The notes below the pieces were generated by a model. That model did no database searches, was not told the origin of the DNA, and saw nothing but the letters and a program-made list of their open reading frames with translations. Made by a program: the position numbers and the translations under genes. A DNA stretch of 64,000 nucleotides, taken from assembly GCA_023079485.1 (NCBI GenBank), contig CM041090.1:34064874-34128873 (forward strand), in the 5' to 3' direction. This DNA comes from Archilochus colubris (lineage: Eukaryota; Chordata; Aves; Apodiformes; Trochilidae). Positions 13,390 to 24,935 of the stretch are shown piece after piece (position 1 is the stretch's first letter; every line of letters starts with the position of its first letter).

Positions 13390-14842
13390 TGCAGAGGGGA
13401 CTGGATGGGATCCACCCAAGGGTAATGAAGGACCTGGCAGAAGAGCTTGCCAAGCCTCTCTCTATCATCTACCAACAGTCCTGGCTCACTGGGGATGTTC
13501 CAGATGACTGGAAGTTGGCGAGTGTCACGCCAATCCACAAAAAGGGCCGGAAAGAGGACCCAGGAAACTACAGGCCCGTCAGCCTGATCTCAGTGCCTGG
13601 CAGGGTCATGGAACAGATCATCCTCAGTGCAATCACACAGCACCTGCAGGACTGGCATGGGATTAGACCCAGCCAGCATGGGTTTAGGAAGGGCAGGTCA
13701 TGCCCGACCAACCTGATCTCCTTTTATGATCAGGTGACTTGACTGGTGGATGAGGGGAAGGCTGTGGATGTGGTCTACCTGGACTTCAGCAAAGCATTTG
13801 ACACTGTCTCCCACATCATCCTCCTGAAAAAGCTGTCAGCCCGCAGCTTGGACAGGAGCACCCTGTGCTGGGTTAAGAACTGGCTGGAGGGCCGGGCCCA
13901 GAGAGTGGTGCTGAACGGGGCTGCATCCAGTTGGGGGCCGGTCACTAGTGGTGTCCCCCAGGGATCAGTGTTGGGGCCAGTTCTGTTTAATATCTCTATA
14001 GACGATTTAGATGAGGGGATGGAGTCCACCATCAGCAAATTTGCAGACGACACTAAGCTGGGGGGGAGTGTGGATCAGCTGGAAGGCAGGAGGGCTCTGC
14101 AGAGGGACCTGGACAGACTGGAGAGTTGGGCTGATTCCAATGGGATGAGGTTTAACACGGCCAAGTGCCGGGTCCTGCACTTTGGCCACAACAACCCCAT
14201 GCAGCGCTACAGGCTGGGGACAGAGTGGCTGAGAGCAGCCAGGCAGAAAGGGACCTGGGAGTCTGGATTGACAGGAAGCTGAACATGAGCCAGCAGTGTG
14301 CCCAGGTAGCCAAGAAGGCCAATGGCATCCTGGCCTTTATCAGGAACAGCGTGGCCAGCAGGTCCAAGGAAGTGATTCTGCCCCTGTACTCAGCGCTGGT
14401 GAGGCCACACCTCGAGTACTGTGTCCAGTTCTGGGCCCCTCAGTTCAGGAAGGATATTGAGGTCCTGGAGCGGGTCCAAAGGAGGGCAACCAGGCTGGTG
14501 AAGGGACTGCAACACAGATCCTATGAAGAGAGGCTGAGGGAGTTGGGGCTGTTCAGCCTGAAGAAGAGGTGGCTCAGGGGAGACCTCATCGCTGTCTACA
14601 ACTACCTGAAAGGAGGCTGTAGCCAGGTGGGGGTTGGTCTCTTTTCCCAGACGACTTTCAACAAGACAAGAGGGCATGGTCTTAAGTTGTGCCAGGGGAA
14701 GTTTCGGTTAGATATTAGAAAGAATTTCTTTACGGAGAGGGTGATCAGGCATTGGAATGGGCTGCCCAGTGAAGTAGTGGATTCTCTGTCCCTGGAGATA
14801 TTTAAAAAGAGACTGGATGTGGCACTCAGTGCCATAGTCTAG
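13390..14842 (+). pseudogene. CR1 ORF2 remnant: reverse transcriptase, broken
   Basis: Encodes the RT core and C-terminal region of CR1 ORF2, the enzyme that would copy element RNA at a nicked target. Readable landmarks in order: DGIHPRV near the start, NYRPVSLISVPGRVME (finger motif) near 13567-13615, [12 protein letters not shown] (motif A, with its catalytic Asp) at about 13779-13814, [15 protein letters not shown] (motif B) at about 13947-13991, and FADD (motif C, two catalytic Asp) at 14040-14051. The C-terminal part follows, ending DVALSAIV and a TAG at 14840-14842. Two lesions are visible. One is a TGA at 13740-13742, where related copies have Arg, consistent with CGA to TGA decay. The other is a one-base deletion at about 14231, after which the frame resumes one base earlier ([17 protein letters not shown]). 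Upstream domains are missing. It cannot make a working enzyme. Confidence 0.95.
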
Positions 14843-14904
14843 CAACTGCAACAGTGGTTCAAGGGTTGGACTTGATGATCTCTGAGGTCCCTTCCAACCC
14901 AGCC

Positions 14905-14932
14905 AATTCTGCGATTCTATGATTCTATGATT
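14905..14932 (+). repeat. CR1 3'-terminal octamer repeats
   Basis: Three imperfect copies of ATTCTATG/GATTCTGCG-type octamers end the element. The ORF2 product of CR1 is thought to recognise this 3' structure in its RNA, so the repeats mark the true 3' end and the orientation of the copy. Confidence 0.9.
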
Positions 14933-17316
14933 AGGAAGCAGAATACAAGAATAATTTGGACCCAATTGATAATGTCCTGGGAGGACCAGATTTAAGTGAA
15001 GATGTTAGGCCTGACAGCTATCTTCATGCAAGCTTTAGCTAAGAAAAAATACTGGAGATGTATTTGAGGGGAGAGGGTAGGATAGAATCCCAGGTCAATG
15101 CAGATAAGTATCTTTTAGCATAGTTTCTACCGAAACCATAACTGCTCATGAGGCATGAAGTATTTAATCTGGACAGATTTTCCCCAGCTCAGGACTGAAT
15201 TTTGTGAGAAAGGAAGTAAAGTGTATTATGTGCTAAATGCTGGGTTGTTATTATAGCCTTTAGCACAATATGAAAATCATTAATCTGGGTGATGTTTGAA
15301 AAAAACTCTTCTGTTAATTAAATAGACTGATTTTCCCACACAAGTTCCTTTGCAAGATTTTTTGTCTAGTATGAGACAGACGTATCCACCTTCATTTTTA
15401 ATAAAAATAACAAATAATCTCAGTTTTATCACATTGTGGAACAGCAAGAAAAGCAATTAAAGCTCAGGATCTTTCATGGTATGGGAAAACTGATTCTCAT
15501 CCCGTTCTACTTCAGGCAGACTGAACAGCACAATTGATGTTTTGAGATAAAGAAAAAAAAAACAAACTTGTAGTTGCATAGTAAACTGGTGAAGGGTGGA
15601 TTTTGTAAAGACCAAGAGCTTAAAATACTTGTAACTTAGGGGAGAAAGTCTGTCAGAGAGAGAGACATAAGAATAGGAAAAATGAGGTGAAAATGGTCAT
15701 GGGAGAGTTGTGAGTTTACCGAGGAAGCAATGGGCTCAGAATCAAGAAGCGAAGAAATATCTGTGTGATGAGAAAAGGTGTGGCAAGGCAACTGCAGGTG
15801 AGGAATGATTTCAGCAAGACCCTCTGAGGAGGGAGGTGTTATGGCAGGAGGTGATGCTTATTCTAGCTACCAAAGACACAGCAGAAAATAGCTCTAATTT
15901 GAAGACCTGGCAGTCCAAAGGTCACGATAGTGGGAGTTTTCAGATAGCCTTTGTCTAAAGCTTTTAAGCTTCTGGGGTTTAAGTGAAGATTTTTAAGATG
16001 TTAATGTCCTTGTGGCTGCTGCATCACCATTGCATTTGTTGGACCATGTGTCCTCACTGGGGTGTCTAGCTTATACTATGAGAATCCTTGTCTTTTCCAA
16101 ATAACTTATGTTGCATAAAATACGCTGACTATGAGCTCAAGGGAAGTTGGGATTTTCTCTGCTGAGAAGATTTATGCTCAAGTTTAAGTGAAGATTCAGT
16201 ATGGTTTGGGCTGATCTCTTAGGCTTGAAGCTCCCTTTGCAAAATTCCCCAGTGAGAAGGGAGTTTGGTCCTAAGCCACTTAAAAGGCAAATCCTGTGTT
16301 GTTAAAGCAGAGTATCTTTTTAATGCTGATAGCAGCTGACAACCTGAGAGGATTCAGTTTATCCAAAGCACAGGTGTAGCAACAACCCTGAGCTTTGCTC
16401 ATGTTCCCTTTGATATGTTGGAATAAGTTTCTAGGCTTTTCTCCTACAGCAAATTGCTTTCATTACCTCTGTCTGTGGAGCCAGTTTCTGTACAAAATGT
16501 GTCTGGAAAAACCTGACAGTTTATGCTCCTACTGAATACGTCCTGTTTTTCTCTATTGCTATCACTAGTTGAGCTCTAAAGATTATAGTGACCTGGGGAG
16601 ATTCTAGTTAAAAATGCCTACAGTTGAGGAAGATCTGAAGAAAAAAGGAGCACGTGGGCTTCTCAAAAAATCTTTAGCAGTGTTGCAGCAGCACACGTTT
16701 GTTCAAGTTCATGGATTTCAGGCAGGATTCAACTATTTCATTTTACTGCTTCAAATGGAAAATGAAATCTCTGATGTTATTATCATAAACATAAAGTCAT
16801 ACAACTTGAGCAGCTATCTGAGCAATTACTTCTAGTAACAAAGGTTTCTGGTTTTTCTTCTGACCTTCACCGAAGTCCTCTCCTATACAAGTACACAAGT
16901 CTCTGCTTTTCAAAAATCTCATTCTGGATCAGATAATAGAAGCAAATCTTATGCAGAGAACAGATTCTGACATTGGAAAACATATTTTGCTTTACAGCAG
17001 AGCAAAATTTGTCTTTTCTTCTGTGAACTGAAGCTGGATTGAAGCTTCAGTTTCCAGGAAAAGACCACTTTCACTCTGAGACTCAGAGATGAGTGAAAAT
17101 GGCATCATGGGCCTTGCCATGACTACTACCAAAAATGTCATTTAAATCAGTAACTTTCTATGGAGCACAATCTTTTGACAGAAATTGATTGTCAGGCCTT
17201 CTAAGAGCAGAGCCATTCATTACTACTTCAGCCTGGGTGTTTTGATTTTTAGAGATTTTGTGGTTTGAAATTTTCTAAATGATTAAGTTCCTCTGTGTAG
17301 GAGCATAAATTAGGGT
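14933..17316. other. Unique non-coding DNA
   Basis: No gene or clear repeat. The sequence at about 15640-15860 is purine-rich on the plus strand (many GAGA and GGAGG words). The open frame at 16614-16835 (73 codons) has no recognisable motif. Confidence 0.65.
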
Positions 17317-17496
17317 GTTGAGGCACTGGAACAGGTTTCCAAAGGAAGTTGTAGCTGTCTCCTCCCTGGAAGTGTTCAAGGCCAGGTTGGATGTGGTCTT
17401 GAGAAACCTGGTCTAGTCAAAGGTGTCCCTGTCCATGCAGGGGAGTTGGAACTAGATGACCTTTAAGGTCCCTTTCAACCTAAACCATTCTATGAT
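17317..17496 (+). mobile_element. CR1 3'-end fragment
   Basis: About 180 bp of a CR1 element, plus strand. It contains the last ORF2 codons (CACTGGAACAGGTTTCC, then CTCCCTGGAAGTGTTCAAGG) and a 3' UTR with GGAACTAGATGACCTTTAAGG, then TTTCAACC and CATTCTATGAT. The 'CTAGATGACCTTTAAGG' 3' UTR style is shared with the copies at 38.4 and 52.8 kb and differs from the large copy at 13.4 kb, so it belongs to a different subfamily. Confidence 0.93.
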
Positions 17497-17996
17497 AAAT
17501 CAGCAACATACAGAAAAAAAAAGGGGAGAGAATGTGAAAATGAGTTTCTGAGAGCAATGAAAAACATAATTATATTACAAATTGAAAACAAATGAAAGGA
17601 TATCTTTTTCTATAGCTGTCTCAATCTGGGTTACCTTTCCCTGTTCACTCGTGTGTTGTCTGAGTTTCAGTTATAAAACTTGCACACAAGAGAAGTTAAT
17701 TTTAACTTTAGTGAGTTATGGGTTTGCCTTTCATTTTTGTGCAGATGTTCTGCACAGCAAGAACAAGGGCTTTTTGGGTCTGTTGCATTCTGCCCACGAA
17801 ACATAACTAACATGCAGCTGTGCAGAAACATCTGGATAGCTTGACTTGGAAGCATTTTGAATGTGTGCATATGAATTTCTTTTTCTAGCTACAGAGATGT
17901 TATGTGTAATGCATTCCATAGGCCACTGCTTCTCTGATGTGAGCAGCAAACTATTTTGATGTCTTCTTGTTTCTGTCTTTTTTCCCTCTACTGCAG

Positions 17997-18020
17997 TTTT
18001 TTTGTTTGTTTGTTTGTTTG
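17997..18020 (+). repeat. (GTTT)n microsatellite
   Basis: Six tandem GTTT units, followed by the related GGTTGGTTTTG. A simple tetranucleotide repeat. Confidence 0.9.
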
Positions 18021-18402
18021 GTTGGTTTTGTTCTTTTTGTTCTTTTAAATAGTTCTGACTTCTTTCAGTAAGCCTGGAGCACACATGATCTTTTATTTTC
18101 AGGATGGAGGAAGTGAGGAGAAATTGGAAACTGTCATCTAAATATAACTGGAAATTCTCAGCTCAGGCACTGGGTGCCTGCTGACCAGCACATGTAGGCT
18201 CATACAAGTGCTGGTGTACTGAGATGATAAACTGGAATCTAAGTGCATCCAGTTTATTATAGAAATGTCATGCACCTTCCTTGCCGTTTACACTTTCTTT
18301 AAATATCCCCTTGTATCACTCAGGTCTTCCCCAGCTTTCCCCAGTTAGACCTTTTTCCAGTCTTGGCATGATTTTAGACTTTCTAGGCTTTTGAAGTTTC
18401 TA

Positions 18403-18461
18403 GGTTTGGGTTTTTTGGTTGTTTTGGTTTTTGGTTTTGTGTTTTTTTTTTTTTTTTTTTT
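18403..18461 (+). repeat. G/T-rich tract ending in T20
   Basis: An imperfect (GGTTTT)-like stretch leads into an uninterrupted run of 20 T at 18442-18461. Read on the minus strand it is an A20 run. There is no recognisable retroposed sequence beside it, so it is treated as low-complexity DNA rather than a poly-A tail. Confidence 0.85.
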
Positions 18462-18748
18462 GCCTGTCCAATCAGTTCAGTCCTATGGCTCCCATGGTAC
18501 TTTAACAGAAACCACAGTGGATCTGTATGTCTTAAGCCTGTTAGGTAGAGTTGATAGTGATGCTGTATCCAGAATTTTGGGGGCAAATAAAATTTTGGCT
18601 GGTTGCTTGGAGTGATCAGTGAAAACCCTCTTTCATGTACTTCTCCAGACTGGTCATCGTCTCTGCTTTAAGGAGCTTCTTGGCTTAGGTTAGACACAGA
18701 TATGTTTCTTCCTGATCTGGCAGAAAATATGCCAGCAACATGTCTTTT

Positions 18749-18781
18749 TTTTATACTCTGGTGAAATTTTATACTCTGGTG
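18749..18781 (+). repeat. Short tandem duplication, 18-bp period
   Basis: TTTTATACTCTGGTG occurs at 18749-18763 and again at 18767-18781 with a three-base spacer. It is a local duplication, probably from replication slippage. Confidence 0.85.
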
Positions 18782-21700
18782 CCAATTTTACTCTTTCTGA
18801 TAAAATTGATTGGACATCTAAATAGATTATGGTTATTATGTTTTTCTGATCAGATTTGTTCCAGCTGGTACTGTATTTGAGGGAAAGTTTTCTGCTGATC
18901 AAGGAGAACTGTGCGTCTTGTGCTGGGTTGCATTTATTGGTGGTGTAGTTTTTTTCCAGTTGCCCACTGAATTCTATTTTAATGCTGCACTATTGTATAA
19001 CTATTCATTTCCAGGTTTTTTGAGGTGGTTGTGGCTCATAGGAATCCTGTGGTTAGATTCCTCTAACCATATTACAACATGGTATAACATCTTTTCTTTT
19101 TTGTCTTCTCTTTTCTCCTCTGTTTTCAGGTCTTTAATAATCTCCTAGTTATAGAGCATACGGTTCATTGTGGTTCATGACGAATGTAATGCTTATTTTT
19201 CTCAGATCTTGGTTATCAATAATGGTGAAAGTTTATGTATATGGACAGGCCCTAGAGAGGCAGTTCTATGTTAGCCAGGTTATTGTGTTGCAAATGTTTA
19301 GAGTAACATGAGCTTTGTCTGTTTAAAGCTATTTGATTGTTGGAAGCCCAACCTAGAGAAATATTTCCTTGAGCTACTATTGCAGGAAAAAACACTGTAA
19401 CCCACTCAGATCTCCTGTGTCTTTTAGGAAAGACACTTTAAAAAGTCCAAGAGCAGTGCCTTTCTGTTTTATTAATGGAGCAGGGTTTAATCCTGCTTGA
19501 CCTGTGAAAATCTGAAGGCAGTCTTACATATGTTAGTAACTTTCAGATTGGATTAGTGTAATTCTGTGTTTGTAGTTCTGCCAGCATCATAATTCAGAAA
19601 TTACCGCTTCAGAACACAGTAACGAGAACGATCTCTAGTGCTACAAAAATAAGCAAGCTAAACAATCCAGACATATCTCTTCAGAGGCTTCCAGCTCAAA
19701 CAAAATTGGCTGGAACATCTGTTTTCTGTCTTAAACTCTAATGATTATATTTGTAATTGTTTGACTGAGTGTCTGTATAAGCACAGACCCAGCCATTTTT
19801 GAGTTAATGCTGGACTTCTGGCACTGAAAAGCAATACTGAATGGATAAAATGCAATCAATTTACTTGAAGTGTGTTTTAAATAATGCCTTCTTTGCTGTG
19901 AAATTTCTGTGAGATCTTTTGTTGTTTCTTTTTTTTTTTTGGTTGGAACAAGTATAGCTCCTCAGCTAGTGGTATACTGCAGATTTTAGGATTACTATTT
20001 TAAAGAGTTGCAGTCCTTCTTCAAGGGAACTGAGTTAAGTATGAACAAATTTAATTAAAGCAAATTCTACTGGCCCAAATTCTGCTTTCCACAAGAGGTT
20101 CCTCCAGAGCACTATTTCCAGGAGAAAACCTGCACTTGACATCTGGTCTTGCATCCAGTGCAGATGCCTGTGGTGCATGGATAGTTTGCTGGTGTTCATG
20201 CAAAAGTGAAAAGTTATACATGCATCTCTGCTGCCTGTGACGGACTCGGTGTGTAGATGAGGGGCACGAAATCAAGACTTAAGACAATCTTACAAGATTT
20301 ACTCAGATGTGGGAACTTGCTGAAGCAAAAAATTGAGGTAGATTTCCTGTGGTAGTATGTCATCATTCTGACTCCCAAAACACTGAAGTACTGTGAACAA
20401 GCTGCCATAAAGGGCAAAAAGAGAGGTTAGAAAAAGCATGAGTGGCTGTGTATGGATGCAGCTTCCTTGCACGTTTTCAGCTGGGTGTTTTGTTGCTGAT
20501 TTTCTTTAAATATGTGATACACATTGCCAGCCCTTACTTAAAATTCTATTCCCCCAAATGATGTTAAAATGTTGCTACAATCCAGCTGGGGAATGTTCAG
20601 TACAATTTCTTTCCTTTAAAGGGTTGAGAGGTCATTATAATGTTTCTAATGGTTCATCTGTTAGGTTCTTTTTACCTCAGAATATGCTTTTTATTTCAAG
20701 ACAAATTACAACAGATATAATGAAGGGAACGTTTTGAAACCAATTTTCAGTATTCTGTTCCTAAAGGGATTCAACTGCTAATGTAAATGTTCAAAATAAA
20801 GCAGTGCTCACACATATGATGAAATTTGAGATCAATTCATTCTCTGGCATTCACACACTTGGAAAGAGTTGATTGAAACTAGTGCATCCTTCATGTGCCC
20901 CTGCCTTTTGTCTCAATTTTTCACACTATCCAGAGCATTGAATAGAAATTCCTTTGGATTGTAACTGATTCAACCCCTTGCAGTAGACAGGTTATAATGA
21001 ACTTCAGCTGAGGGATGTGGTGAGGGTCGTTCTTTAGATCTGTGTTAAGGTACAGATATGAATGACAGTATGTATTTTCATGGTATTTTGTTACAGAAAC
21101 ACATGTTAAGAGAAGCATTTCTGCAAGTAAGGGAGAAAAGGGGATAGGTTTTTTCTCTTTGATTATGGGGTATAGAAGCCATAGATTTTCTTCCCATTAG
21201 CAGTTTTAATTTACTAAACTAAGGGGAAAAAAACCCTGTACTCTTGGCTAGAGTCAGACTGCTCATCTTGTTTGGGGAAAAAGCATTTTATTTTCAATAC
21301 TAAAATGTTCTAATTGAAATATTTAGTATAGCACTGGATTCTCTTTCTTGCTTTTGATGTATAAAATGGAGTTCTCTTCCACACAAACCACATAGGTGTC
21401 TGACAGGAACTGGTAAGGAGGTTTGTTAGTTTTCAGTAGCCTGTTATTTTTGAATGAATAAACGTTTAAAGGGGTGTGATATCTAGCCAACCAAACAGGA
21501 AAGGTTTAGAGTATTGAGATTTAGCATATAAAACTGGCTCTGATGGTAAGCATAAATACTGAAGGATGACAAAAAAATTCCCAAGAGACATTTATTATGT
21601 CCCATAAACCAGAGATTGTATAGAAAGACATTGATGATGAAAAGGCTGGTTGTTGTTATACACCCTGAAGGCAGTTTACAAAAATTATTTGTGAAATGTT

Positions 21701-22472
21701 TGTACCGATAAGAAAATCACCTAAAAGAAGCCTTTGAGATTGATCATGAGGGATTTGAATCACTTCAATATTGATTGGAATAATAACCATGCAAAATCCA
21801 AGGAAGCCAGGCTTTTAGAGCTACTCTAGTATAGTGCTGCTTTCATAATTCAATTTGTTGAATGGTCAATATAGCCAGAGGATATTTTGGACCTAATCCT
21901 TGGAAGTGAATCAAGTGCTTTATGATTTAATAAGGTTGGAAAATGGGTACTGCTTGTATTTGAGTAAAACCTTCTAGTGCTATCATCCAATTTGAAATAC
22001 TTGTTAAGAGAGAGCACTAGATGAAGCAACATGAAAGTGACTTTGAGAGACTGTAAAATGCCCTTAGGTATTTCGATTAGAATTCATCAGTTTACAGCAC
22101 AAGAGCAGGACGGCAGCTGGAGTGATTGCAGCTGACGTTCATCCCAATTGCACTGAATAAGTGTGTGGGCAAAAGGGCAGCAGATACCATTGTGGGGAAA
22201 TGGCTCAAGGCAGGAGGATGTAAGCAACAAGTGTGCAGCTTTCAACGTGCAGCTGACTGTATAACCAAATCTGGATCTGTTTTAAAGATAATTGAGAATA
22301 TATATGAATACTGAACATGGAGATTCTCACCTGAGGTGAAGGGTTTTCCAAATATACTGACAGTGGTGTGTAAGGTATGTGGAGAACTGTTTCCCTGGGA
22401 AGCTGGGGACACTGCTGAAGGTGGAGAATGAGCAAACATTGGACATTTGTTTTATTTTAAAAAGCAAAATGA

Positions 22473-22507
22473 GTTTGTTTGTTTGTTTGTTTGATTGTTT
22501 GTTTTTT
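22473..22507 (+). repeat. (GTTT)n microsatellite
   Basis: A run of GTTT units with one GATT interruption, ending in a T run. A simple tetranucleotide repeat. Confidence 0.88.
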
Positions 22508-24687
22508 AGAGAGAAAGAAGTGTGACACTGTCAAGGAGATGGGTGAATTTGCTATAACTTGAAGCAGCAAGCTAAGACAAGCAAAGAGACCAAGTGGCAG
22601 GAGATATGCTTATCAAAAAACTACACACTGTTCAGAGTTGGGGACAGGGGAGGAGACATCTCTCACTATTAAAGGGAGGAGCCAGGTTAGTGTGTTTGTA
22701 TTTTCTAAAATGAAGAAGTAACAAAAAAAAATTTAAACATCATACAGGAACTGATTTTTGTCTGAAGTGAGGAGCAGAGTATATTACACCACGTTTTAAG
22801 AAAAGAATTTAATATTTTTCCCTTGGAAAGTTCATGAGTCTCCATCAGTATTGGCTAAAGAATCTGTATACCTTGATGTAGAGAAAAAATTTTGTTGAGC
22901 CTTTCTGCTTTTCTCTTACATGATTCAGGAAAGAATAATGTGTGATGCTGCTTACTTTATATGTGCAGACCCATGCCCCAAGCAGCAAACCTTCTCATCT
23001 AAGAGCATTTGTAATAATTTGTGTGAATGTATAGCAAACAGCAACCACCAGAGATCACCTCATTAGACACATATTATGTAGTAAGTGAAATAAATGCCAT
23101 GCACTGTGGTGAGAAGAAAGAATGAGTGTTCTGAGATGCAGAGTCATTCATAGTCTGAAACTGAGCTTAGGTGTGTGAATCTTGTGTTTAAACTTTAATA
23201 AACCATAAGTTTCATGGGTGTTATGGGTTAGTCCATGAAAATTTATTTGAAAAGTGTTATCTTTTGAAGAAACGATATTTCCTTTGTTATGTCTGTCAGG
23301 TTTGCCTTGCTTCTTTAGCATAATTAAACCAGACAGGTTTTCTAGTCATGTGAAATCCAGCTTATGTTAGCTGTCAGCAGAGTAAAATGAAACAACCCCA
23401 GAACAGTTGTTTGATATGCTCAGTACCAAACAGGGGTTTGGTAGCAGTGAGAGACAACTGATTGGTTACATCAGTAATAGTCTCCCTGATGGCACTGATA
23501 TCTACACACATTTCTGTACTCAGCAGACGTTGGTACAGAGGGAAAAAAAAAACAGCAAAAAAACCCACAAACCCAGCTGGAAATCACAAACTTAATGCTT
23601 TTGTTTCAGATGAGAAGATAATGCTCCCAGCACCCACCCTGCTGCTTCTGAAATTCTTAAAAGTTTTTCCATTTCAGTGTCCCTTGGAACCTCTTTAATT
23701 TGCTTGCACTAACCCTTTACGTTTTATGTTCACATTAGAGAAGCAGTACCTTTTATTTGTTGAACATAAAAGGCTGGTTACATAAAGTATATTTTTCCAT
23801 CACATCTCATGACTGCTACCTGATTTTTATCTCAGGTTAGTGGAAAAATGTGGTTTCTTGGGTAATGGAGCAGACCAGGGAGTATATATTGAAGGGGGGA
23901 ACAGTCATGCTATACTGACCAGGAATAGAAATCTCCAGCTATAGAAATCTCCCTGAAGCCATCAGCCTAGTTTATGATTGTAGTTAAAAATAAAATAATA
24001 GGCAAACTGGATACTCACATTAATTTAAGGTTGCTCAGAATATGGCTAAAAATGTGATCACTTCTTTACCAAGTACATTTTTTAAGTGTTTTTACATATT
24101 ATCTTCAGCTTGAATCTTATTTTGCTGTGATTTTTGAGAAAGGATTAAAAGTAATAATCAACAAGGTATTAGTCTCAAGTGTGCTTCATAGACTAGGCTA
24201 CAAATTTGTTTTATTTTTATTTTTATTAACTATGACATGACTTTGGTTTTGGTTTTAATTTCTCATTGCATAAAATTTAATGTTTAAACTACAGCTAACA
24301 TTGGTAATTAATTCTTACTTTTTTTAGTAAGATAACCGAATAATTTGCTTTAAGTACCCTTTCCTATTTAACTGTGTTCACCAGGAATGAAAACTACATT
24401 GGATACTCCTCAAGAAGGTCTTTAGTTGCAGTTGCAAAAACCAAGTGGTACTGCTCAGTTAATCAAAAAGGTGCTGCAATGACCTCAGGAAACATGATGC
24501 ACGTTGGGACCTCCTGTCTTAATAATAAAAAGTGATGGATTGTTAAAGAAAAGCTCTGGTCCTGCAAGAAACAATATTTTGACAGTATTTTATACTTATG
24601 CCAGGCCCTGTCATCTTCAGCTGCACGATTACAATGTCCAGCAATGTGCTCACAGAGCCAGGGTGCATATGAGCAGAGAATAATAAC

Positions 24688-24935
24688 TATGTCAGGCTGG
24701 AAAGGACTTTGAGAAGTAGCTGAGTCCAATGCTCTGCATTGGCACAATGTGGATCTCCTCTGCAGCTGTTAAAAAGCTGCATGCAAATGTAGGGACAGTA
24801 TAGGAGATTTTATGACCTCTCTCAGCAACCTTATTCTAGTGGCACCAATTTTAGTGGTAGAAAATTTTTCCTAGACCTGTGACTAAATCTTTTAGATGCA
24901 ATTAAGCTGATTCTTCTGATTTGCCCTTGTGAATG
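24688..24935 (-). mobile_element. Degraded CR1 3' fragment, minus strand
   Basis: Read on the plus strand it follows the reverse complement of a CR1 3' end: GGCTGGAAAGGACTTTGAGA, then GAGTCCAATGCTC, then AGCAACCTTATTCTAGTGG (the 'aacctgttccagtg' position), then AAAATTTTTCCTAGACCTGTGACTAAATC (the 'ttcctgatgtctaatctaaatc' position), then GATTTGCCCTTGTG. The word order is right but the bases are heavily mutated. This is an older insertion than the copy at 13.4 kb. Confidence 0.7.

Larger units (their letters stand above)
13390..14932 (+). mobile_element. CR1 LINE, 5'-truncated copy with 3' end
   Basis: A non-LTR retrotransposon of the CR1 clade, which copies itself by target-primed reverse transcription of its own RNA. 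This copy keeps the reverse transcriptase and C-terminal part of ORF2, a short 3' UTR (14843-14904) and the CR1 signature end. That end reads GGACTTGATGATCTCTGAGG, then CCCTTCCAACCC, then repeated GATTCTATGATTCTATGATT up to 14932. The 5' half (ORF1, endonuclease and first part of RT) is absent, the usual result of incomplete reverse transcription. No poly-A tail and no clear target-site duplication are seen, both normal for CR1. The element is a GC-rich island in AT-rich DNA. It is the longest and least damaged repeat in the window, so it is probably among the younger ones. Confidence 0.97.
17497..24687. other. Unique non-coding DNA with simple repeats
   Basis: About 7.2 kb with no supported gene. 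It holds several short simple repeats listed separately and a direct repeat ATAGAAATCTCC at 23925-23936 and 23941-23952. A small CpG group (ACCGCTT, AACGAGAACG) lies at about 19605-19635. The open frames are all under 120 codons and unrecognisable. The longest (minus, 17731-18084) runs across the (GTTT)n repeat and is lysine/glutamine-rich for that reason. Confidence 0.65.

Noticed and set aside
13775..14053. 92-codon antisense open frame inside the CR1 copy
   Set aside because: It is the shadow of the GC-rich RT-coding strand. The sense strand carries clear RT motifs.
14390..14677. 95-codon antisense open frame in the CR1 ORF2 C-terminal region
   Set aside because: Also a shadow of the sense CR1 frame, which runs open to its normal stop at 14842.
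18442..18461. A20 on the minus strand as a poly-A tail of a retropseudogene
   Set aside because: Upstream on the minus strand is only low-complexity (CAAAAC)-like sequence, with no gene-like body and no target duplication.
23925..23952. Two ATAGAAATCTCC repeats as a CRISPR-like unit
   Set aside because: Only two short copies with a 4-base spacer in vertebrate DNA. Local duplication.
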